Position numbers and translations under genes: made by a program. Shown here one piece after another: positions 31,702 to 37,122 of a DNA stretch of 37,122 bases. Location: positions 1-37,122 of the forward strand of contig CAIOMN010000136.1 of NCBI GenBank assembly GCA_903859415.1, given 5' to 3'. Within the stretch, counting starts at the first letter, position 1, and each line of letters opens with the position of its first letter. The notes beneath the pieces were generated by a model, which worked only from the letters and a program-made list of their open reading frames with translations, ran no database searches and was not told the origin of the DNA. This DNA is from an uncultured Methylococcaceae bacterium. GTDB taxonomy: Bacteria; Pseudomonadota; Gammaproteobacteria; Methylococcales; Methylomonadaceae.

Positions 31702-32577
31702 ATGATGCGAATTCTTCTTTTTTTAGCGACCAACGTGGCTATTATGGTCGTGGTCAGCATTATTTTTAATGTATTAGGTATAAGCGGTGCTTTAGATGCG
31801 CAAGGGGTTGATCTTAATCTAAACGCCTTATTATTAATGTCGGCCATTATTGGTACGACGGGTTCTTTGATTTCGTTGGCGATGTCTAAATGGTCTGCCA
31901 AGCAGGCGATGGGTGTTCATGTGATTGATCATCCACAAAGTCAAACCGAACAATGGTTGCTGGATGTTGTCGAAAAGCAGGCACGTTTGGTGGGAATTGA
32001 TATGCCAGAAGTGGGTATCTTTCAAGCGCCAGAAGCGAATGCTTTTGCAACGGGTATGAATAAGAACAGTGCTCTGGTAGCGGTCAGTACTGGCTTGTTG
32101 CACTCTATGACAGCGGATGAGGTCGAGGCGGTCGTGGGGCATGAGATGACCCATGTGGCAAACGGTGACATGGTGACTATGGCCTTAATGCAAGGGGTGG
32201 TTAATACGTTTGTTTACTTCTTTGCCACTATCATTGGTCATTTTGTTGATCGTGTGGTGTTTAAAACAGAACGCGGTTACGGCCCTGCTTATTACATCAC
32301 TCAATTGATTGCTCAAATTGTGTTAGGCTTCCTGGCCTCAATGCTGGTGATGTGGTTCTCTCGTTATCGAGAGTTTAAAGCCGATGCGGGCGATGCTCAA
32401 TTGGCGGGGACACCAAAAATGATTGCTGCTTTACGTGCCTTGCAAAGAGCTCATGAAGTGCCTGAGTTGCCGGGGCAATTGGCCGCTTTTGGTATTAATG
32501 GCGGAGGTGTAGGGCGGTTGTTTATGAGTCACCCCCCTTTAGAAGAACGCATTGCTGCTCTGCAAAATAACCGATAA
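31702..32577 (+). CDS. htpX: Membrane zinc metalloprotease HtpX
   Basis: M48-family inner-membrane protease that degrades misfolded membrane proteins, acting alongside FtsH. The 291 residues start with two membrane helices (about 4-24 and 35-56). The zinc site HEMTH follows (His147, Glu148, His151), then two more hydrophobic segments and the third-ligand region YREFKADAGDAQLAG. LFMSHPPLEERIAAL at the end is a family signature. The frame runs six codons upstream, but MMRILLFLATN is the HtpX start. A strong terminator follows. Confidence 0.95.
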   Translation: MMRILLFLATNVAIMVVVSIIFNVLGISGALDAQGVDLNLNALLLMSAIIGTTGSLISLAMSKWSAKQAMGVHVIDHPQSQTEQWLLDVVEKQARLVGIDMPEVGIFQAPEANAFATGMNKNSALVAVSTGLLHSMTADEVEAVVGHEMTHVANGDMVTMALMQGVVNTFVYFFATIIGHFVDRVVFKTERGYGPAYYITQLIAQIVLGFLASMLVMWFSRYREFKADAGDAQLAGTPKMIAALRALQRAHEVPELPGQLAAFGINGGGVGRLFMSHPPLEERIAALQNNR

Positions 32578-32612
32578 TCCACCATTAATTCAATTTTAAA
32601 CACTTTTCTACG

Positions 32613-32641
32613 AATGGGAGTCTTTAAAGGCTCCCATTTTT
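32613..32641 (+). terminator. Rho-independent terminator of htpX
   Basis: AATGGGAGTCT-TTAA-AGGCTCCCATT forms an 11-bp stem (one G-U pair) with a 4-nt loop, and the run of T reaches 32641. It lies 36 bp after the htpX stop. The stem is symmetrical, but no gene converges from the other side. Confidence 0.88.
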
Positions 32642-32695
32642 GTAGCTTATGAGTTTATCTTATTTAAATCCTAACTTTATAACTACAGGAATACC

Positions 32696-33073
32696 ATGAA
32701 AAAGATTCTTTTCGCCAGCCTATTATTGTTCGCTGGGAATGTGTTTGCGGATGATGCTAAAAATGAATGGCATAACACAGTGTTAACTGATGCAACTATT
32801 GAAAAAGTGCAAGCCGCTAAATATGAATATAAGAAGTGTGTGGGCGATGAAATGCAAAAATCGTCTTATCAGGATCAGGATTCTCGCAAGGCAACAGATG
32901 CCATTATGAAGCAGTGTGAGTCTATTCTGGCGAAAATGCGGGCGGTTTATACAGAGGCGAAAGTACCTGAAGTGATCTCTGACCGGCATTTAAAACAAAT
33001 TCGTATGCAGACAACACGTGAAGCCTTACAAGGCATGATGTTCTCTGAAGCTAGTCGTAAAGCGGGTAAATAA
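32696..33073 (+). CDS. Secreted helical protein of unknown function
   Basis: A 125-residue protein with a clear Sec signal peptide: MKKILFASLLLFAGNVFA, cleaved before DDAKNEW. The mature part of about 107 residues looks all-helical (TDATIEKVQAAKYEYKKC, DSRKATDAIMKQCESILAKMRAVYTEA, REALQGMMFSEASRKAG). Two cysteines (about 49 and 75) could form a disulfide in the periplasm. I do not recognise the family. It lies 28 bp before a DUF2760 gene and the Hsp70-like gene and is probably the first gene of that operon. A CAGGAATACC box precedes the ATG. Confidence 0.75.
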   Translation: MKKILFASLLLFAGNVFADDAKNEWHNTVLTDATIEKVQAAKYEYKKCVGDEMQKSSYQDQDSRKATDAIMKQCESILAKMRAVYTEAKVPEVISDRHLKQIRMQTTREALQGMMFSEASRKAGK

Positions 33074-33101
33074 ATACTAACTAAACAGAGGTGCTCTCTC
33101 A

Positions 33102-33767
33102 ATGAATATGATTTACGCAATTGATTTATCTTTAAAACCGACGACCTTTGACCTGTGGCATGTGTGTCTGGCCGGAACGGTTGTAGTTTTGTCTTTTATG
33201 CTGATTATGTTGCTGCTGGTGATGTTGATCAGTGCAATGCGTACTAAGAAAACCCCCGTTGAGCGAGTGACTCAACCGGTTGTACCTGTATCACCCCCTG
33301 AACCTGTTATTAAAATTGTAGAGAAGATTGTAGAGGTTGAAAAGCTAGTACATGCACCTGTACCAGAGCCAGTGATATTAAAAGAATCCACACCGGATGC
33401 TGCACTACAACTGCTGGGACTATTGCAAAAAGAAGCCCGTTTTATTGATTTTATCAAAGAAGATATAACAAGCTATGCCGACAGTGATGTGGGTATTGCT
33501 GCCAGGGTTGTGCATGAGGGATGTAACAAAGCGATTAATGAACATTTTACTTTATCCGCTATTCGTACTGAACAAGAAGGTGGCAAGGTGACTTTGCCAG
33601 CAGGCTTTGATGCTTCGGCGGTACGTTTAACAGGTAATATTGTCGGTTCTGCTCCTTTTACTGGCGTATTGGTTCATAAGGGCTGGCAAGTAACGGACGT
33701 CCGATTGGCAAAGTTAACCCAGGGGCATAATGCTAATATTATTGCTGCTGCTGAGGTTGAGCTATGA
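33102..33767 (+). CDS. DUF2760 membrane protein
   Basis: A 221-residue protein. It has one transmembrane helix near the N-terminus (about 22-45, CLAGTVVVLSFMLIMLLLVMLISA), a Pro/Val/Glu-rich linker (about 50-90), and a C-terminal DUF2760 domain starting at ALQLLGLLQKEARFIDFIKEDI (about 105-126) and ending with GSAPFTGVLVHKGWQVTDVRL. DUF2760 genes are usually found next to Hsp70-like genes, as here: the stop overlaps the next start (ATGA). This points to a membrane-anchored partner for that chaperone, but its function is not known. Confidence 0.88.
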   Translation: MNMIYAIDLSLKPTTFDLWHVCLAGTVVVLSFMLIMLLLVMLISAMRTKKTPVERVTQPVVPVSPPEPVIKIVEKIVEVEKLVHAPVPEPVILKESTPDAALQLLGLLQKEARFIDFIKEDITSYADSDVGIAARVVHEGCNKAINEHFTLSAIRTEQEGGKVTLPAGFDASAVRLTGNIVGSAPFTGVLVHKGWQVTDVRLAKLTQGHNANIIAAAEVEL

Positions 33768-35803
33768 GTTTATTTGATCATATTAAAAAGGTTAAGAATG
33801 ACTCTGATGAAAACAAACCTGCAGAAACGGTTACCGCAATCGATGAGTCATTGAATTCAGCACCCGCTGATCAACAAGGTAATGAGAATGTAGTAGGTGA
33901 AACGCCCCAGTATTCAAATACATTTCCTGTAACAAGTTTTAGTCCATCCAATCAAGAGTCCTCTTCAAGTGCTGGTAAACGCTATTCGGTCGGTATCGAT
34001 TTAGGAACGACGCATTGTGTATTGTCTTATGCGGATATAACTGATATTGAGAGTGATGAGTTTAGTCAACAGGTCATGGCTATACCACAATTATTTAATC
34101 CAGGCCTGGTTGAAAACAGTTTTCAGTTACCTTCTTTTCTTTATCAGGCGCATGAGGCTGAGCTTGCAGAAGGCTCGACTTCTTTACCCTGGACGGTAAA
34201 GCCTGATTATCTGGTCGGTGAAATCGCCAGAAACCTGGGTAGCAAGACACCGATTCGCTTGGTATCGAGTGCCAAGAGTTGGTTGTGTCATGCAGGGGTA
34301 GATTGTAAAGCGCCTATCCTGCCTGCTGAGGCACCTGAAGAAGTTGAACGTATTTCGCCTTTCCAGGCGACCACGGCTTATTTACAACATCTTCGTGATG
34401 CCTGGCAAAGTCTGCACCCTGATGCTCCGTTAGAAGATCAGGATTTGGTGATTACGGTACCCGCTTCTTTTGATCCGGCGGCTCGTGATCTGACTGTGGA
34501 ATCCGCTCGTCAAGTAGGCTTGGGTCAGGCCATCTTATTAGAAGAGCCGCAAGCGGCCTTATATAGCTGGATTGAAAGAAGTCACGGTGATTGGCGTAAA
34601 CAGGCGACGTGTGGTGATATTATCCTGGTCATTGACGTCGGTGGGGGTACCACTGACTTATCGTTGATTGCTGTTACTGAGGATAATGGTAATTTAGAGT
34701 TAACCCGTATTGCGGTCGGTGATCATATTTTGCTGGGTGGTGATAATATGGACTTGGCTTTGGCGTATACCGTTAAGGCTAAGCTGGAACAAGACGGTAA
34801 ACGTTTAGAGCCTTGGCAGATTCAGGCATTGACGCATAGTTGCCGTGAAGCGAAAGAGAAAATATTTACTACGCCGTCTCTGGAAACAATTCCTTTAGTT
34901 ATTGCTAGCCGTGGTTCCTCTTTTATGGCGGGAAACATTCGTACAGAGTTAACACGTGAAGAAGTTGAGCGCGTGTTGATTGATGGCTTTTTCCCAAGAG
35001 TGGCAGTCAGTGAAAGACCGATCAGTCGTACCCGTACTGGTTTAAGAACAACCGGCTTACCTTATGCGCAAGATGCGGCGATCACTCGTCATCTCGCTGC
35101 TTTCCTGGCTAAGCAACAAAATGCAACCGATGATTTTAAGGATATCAACTTACCTGAGCATGCGACATTTTTGCATCCTACGGCAGTTTTATTTAACGGT
35201 GGGGTTTTAAAAGCAGACGGTTTAGGCAATCGTTTAATGGAGGTATTAAATTCCTGGCTGGCGGCTGAACAAGCACCCGAAGCACGATTATTATCCGGTG
35301 CTGATCTTGATCTTGCTGTTGCAAGAGGCGCAGCTTATTATGGGTTTGTGCGTAAAGGTAAGGGTGTACGTATTAAAGGGGGGACAGCCGCTTCCTATTA
35401 CATCAGTATTGAAAGTTCAATGCCTGCTGTACCCGGTATGGCGCCAGAGATTGTGGCATTGTGTATTGCTCCTTTCGGCATGGAAGAAGGCACCCATGAG
35501 GATTTACCTGATGATGAATTTGGTTTAGTGGTGGGCGAACCCGTACGTTTCCGTTTCTTTGCTTCTAACACGCGTCGGGATGATAAAGTCGGCACTCGTT
35601 TGGATTATTGGACAGATGAAGAATTGACCGAGTTAAATGAACTGGATATTACATTACCAGAAGAAGGTCGTAGAACCGGTGAAGTGGTTGGTGTTCATTT
35701 AGGCTCAGCGGTGACTGAAGTAGGTACTTTGGAAGTACAAGCTGTGTCTTTAAAAGACAGCAGCCGTTGGAAAATTGAGTTTGATGTCAGGGCAGGGGAT
35801 TAA
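33764..35803 (+). CDS. Hsp70-family (DnaK-like) ATPase
   Basis: A 679-residue divergent Hsp70. The first 70 residues are polar and likely disordered. The actin-fold ATPase begins at KRYSVGIDLGTTHCVLSYADI (phosphate loop 1) and continues with VIDVGGGTTDLSLIAV (phosphate loop 2) and LFNGGVLKADGL (adenosine motif). The C-terminal part (about 560-679) is beta-rich and ends in GTLEVQAVSLKDSSRWKIEFDVR, unlike the DnaK lid. No J-protein or GrpE gene is adjacent. Relatives in other genomes sit with DUF2760 and often with a second Hsp70-like gene, which is not seen here. Client and role are unknown. Confidence 0.88.
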   Translation: MSLFDHIKKVKNDSDENKPAETVTAIDESLNSAPADQQGNENVVGETPQYSNTFPVTSFSPSNQESSSSAGKRYSVGIDLGTTHCVLSYADITDIESDEFSQQVMAIPQLFNPGLVENSFQLPSFLYQAHEAELAEGSTSLPWTVKPDYLVGEIARNLGSKTPIRLVSSAKSWLCHAGVDCKAPILPAEAPEEVERISPFQATTAYLQHLRDAWQSLHPDAPLEDQDLVITVPASFDPAARDLTVESARQVGLGQAILLEEPQAALYSWIERSHGDWRKQATCGDIILVIDVGGGTTDLSLIAVTEDNGNLELTRIAVGDHILLGGDNMDLALAYTVKAKLEQDGKRLEPWQIQALTHSCREAKEKIFTTPSLETIPLVIASRGSSFMAGNIRTELTREEVERVLIDGFFPRVAVSERPISRTRTGLRTTGLPYAQDAAITRHLAAFLAKQQNATDDFKDINLPEHATFLHPTAVLFNGGVLKADGLGNRLMEVLNSWLAAEQAPEARLLSGADLDLAVARGAAYYGFVRKGKGVRIKGGTAASYYISIESSMPAVPGMAPEIVALCIAPFGMEEGTHEDLPDDEFGLVVGEPVRFRFFASNTRRDDKVGTRLDYWTDEELTELNELDITLPEEGRRTGEVVGVHLGSAVTEVGTLEVQAVSLKDSSRWKIEFDVRAGD

Positions 35804-35840
35804 AGGTAATATTTTATTCCTGTTTGTTTTAAATCTTTTC

Positions 35841-35882
35841 TGTAGGAGTGGCTTTAGCCGCAATGTTATAAGCGACTCCTAC
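35841..35882. repeat. REP-like palindrome
   Basis: TGTAGGAGTGGCTTTAGCCG and following contains a hairpin (GTGGCT-TT-AGCCGC with one G-U pair). Outer arms GTAGGAGT (35842-35849) and ACTCCTAC (35875-35882) form an 8-bp inverted repeat around it. The wording is close to the REP elements of Pseudomonas and other gammaproteobacteria, which are moved by TnpA-REP (RAYT) transposases. It sits in the gap between the Hsp70-like gene and hrpA. I noticed no second copy elsewhere in the window. Confidence 0.7.
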
Positions 35883-35914
35883 TGTCAGTTATTTCATTTT
35901 ATCTGTCTGTTTTA

Positions 35915-37122
35915 ATGTCTTCTTTTGATCTTGTTAAGCAACTTACCCAACAACTTTCTCTTTGTCTAAATCAGGATAGACACGCTTTAAAACGGCAGTT
36001 AGACCGTTTACGTAGTGAACTTAAAAAAGGTAAAGACATCGATGCCGCTCTAAATACTTTAGCGGGTCGCATTGAGCGCTCAGTCGCTACCCGAAATAAA
36101 CGTCTTGCCAGTATTCCTCCGATCAACTTTCCTGATTTACCGGTAACGGGTAAGAAAGATGATATCGCCAATTTAATCAAAGAGCATCAAGTGGTGATTG
36201 TGTGTGGTGAAACCGGTTCGGGTAAAACCACTCAGTTACCAAAGATTTGTTTATCGCTGGGTTTAGGAGCGGCTGGTTTTATTGGTCATACCCAACCAAG
36301 ACGTATCGCTGCCAGAACAGTTGCTGATCGTATTGCCGAAGAGTTGGGTGAGGGGATTGGTAAGTCGGTTGGCTATAAGATTCGTTTTAATGATAAGACT
36401 CATGCCGATTCTTTGGTCAAATTAATGACGGATGGGATTCTATTAGCTGAGTCTCAGCATGATCCGTATTTGAGTCAATACGAAACCATCATTATTGATG
36501 AAGCGCATGAGCGCAGTTTGAATATTGATTTCTTATTGGGTTATTTAAAGTGGTTGTTACCGAAGCGTCCAGATTTAAAAGTGATTGTGACGTCGGCGAC
36601 CATTGATACCCAACGCTTTTCTACGCATTTTAACAATGCACCTATCATTGAAGTTTCGGGTCGAACTTATCCCGTTGATATGCGGTATCGGCCCATTATC
36701 ACCAAAGAACCACTGGAAGGGGAAGAGGTTGATGAAACCATTGATGAATTACAAAATGCCATTTTGGATGCGGTTGATGAACTGTATCGGGATTTACGCG
36801 GAGATATTTTAATCTTCTTGAGTGGTGAGCGTGAAATCAGAGAAACCACCGAATCGTTAAAAAAACATCATCCCACTCAGTACGAGATTTTACCGCTGTA
36901 TTCCAAGTTAAGTGTGAGTGAACAGGAGCGGGTGTTTAATCCTAAGGGGGGGAAGATCCGTATAGTCTTGGCAACCAACGTAGCAGAGACGTCATTAACC
37001 GTGCCGGGTATTCGGTGTGTGATTGATACCGGTCATGCGCGTATCAGTCGTTACAGTCATCGCAGTAAAATTCAGCGCTTACCGATTGAACGCATTTCTC
37101 AATCCAGTGCCAATCAACGGGC
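35915..37122 (+). CDS. hrpA: ATP-dependent RNA helicase HrpA, 5' part
   Basis: DEAH-box helicase of the HrpA type, cut off by the window end after 402 codons out of about 1,300 expected. Walker A is GETGSGKT (98-105), the DEAH box is at 195-198, TSAT is near 226-229, and [20 protein letters not shown] is typical of motifs IV-V in HrpA. The N-terminal helical segment ([16 protein letters not shown]) precedes the core. In E. coli HrpA helps resolve collided ribosomes. The start ATG has no strong ribosome-binding site, but the frame closes upstream soon after. Confidence 0.93.
   Translation, partial: MSSFDLVKQLTQQLSLCLNQDRHALKRQLDRLRSELKKGKDIDAALNTLAGRIERSVATRNKRLASIPPINFPDLPVTGKKDDIANLIKEHQVVIVCGETGSGKTTQLPKICLSLGLGAAGFIGHTQPRRIAARTVADRIAEELGEGIGKSVGYKIRFNDKTHADSLVKLMTDGILLAESQHDPYLSQYETIIIDEAHERSLNIDFLLGYLKWLLPKRPDLKVIVTSATIDTQRFSTHFNNAPIIEVSGRTYPVDMRYRPIITKEPLEGEEVDETIDELQNAILDAVDELYRDLRGDILIFLSGEREIRETTESLKKHHPTQYEILPLYSKLSVSEQERVFNPKGGKIRIVLATNVAETSLTVPGIRCVIDTGHARISRYSHRSKIQRLPIERISQSSANQR

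Overview
The window reads as chromosomal DNA of an aerobic, nitrogen-fixing gammaproteobacterium with AT-rich coding sequence. The nif/rnf layout resembles the Azotobacter vinelandii minor nif cluster (rnfABCDGEH / nifLA-nifB-fdxN-nifO-nifQ), and together with the housekeeping genes it suggests a methanotroph of the Methylococcales. That placement is inference: no methane-oxidation gene or rRNA lies in the window.

Layout. 1-2902 (+): biotin operon, the 3' part of bioF, then bioH, bioC and bioD, overlapping or nearly abutting. 2957-5219 (-): rsfS, nadD, proA. 5458-8337 (+): trkA-trkH potassium uptake. 8344-9693 (-): xseA. 9782-10717 (+): a SugE/Gdx-type SMR exporter, tusB and a two-cysteine dsrC/tusE in one tight operon. 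10727-13957 (-): hslR, ispH, rraA and the tRNA hydroxylation gene trhP. Two small envelope-protein genes follow (14037-14177 + and 14212-14535 -).

14629-29499 is the nitrogen-fixation region. The minus arm is nifL-nifA-orf86-nifB-fdxN-nifO-flavodiiron protein-[2Fe-2S] ferredoxin-FeSII (Shethna-type) ferredoxin-nifQ. The plus arm is rnfA-B-C-D-G-E-H followed by a GNAT acetyltransferase. The two arms diverge from a 355-bp control region carrying a sigma-54 promoter on each strand and two TGT-N10-ACA NifA-type sites. nifB has its own sigma-54 promoter with two further sites. The picture is a NifA-controlled unit that regulates itself through NifL, supplies low-potential electrons through Rnf and ferredoxins, makes NifB-co and delivers Mo through NifQ. 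Between nifO and nifQ it carries what looks like an oxygen-defence cassette: an O2-reducing flavodiiron protein plus a homologue of the ferredoxin that shields nitrogenase from O2 in Azotobacter. This is the most interesting part of the window.

29524-37122: tag (3-methyladenine glycosylase), two small coiled-coil/TM proteins flanking a 345-bp non-coding gap, an orphan 177-residue protein, htpX with a strong terminator, a three-gene group (secreted protein, DUF2760 membrane protein, Hsp70-like ATPase), a REP-like palindrome, and the 5' third of the RNA helicase gene hrpA, cut by the window end. I found no tRNA, rRNA, CRISPR array, transposase or prophage.
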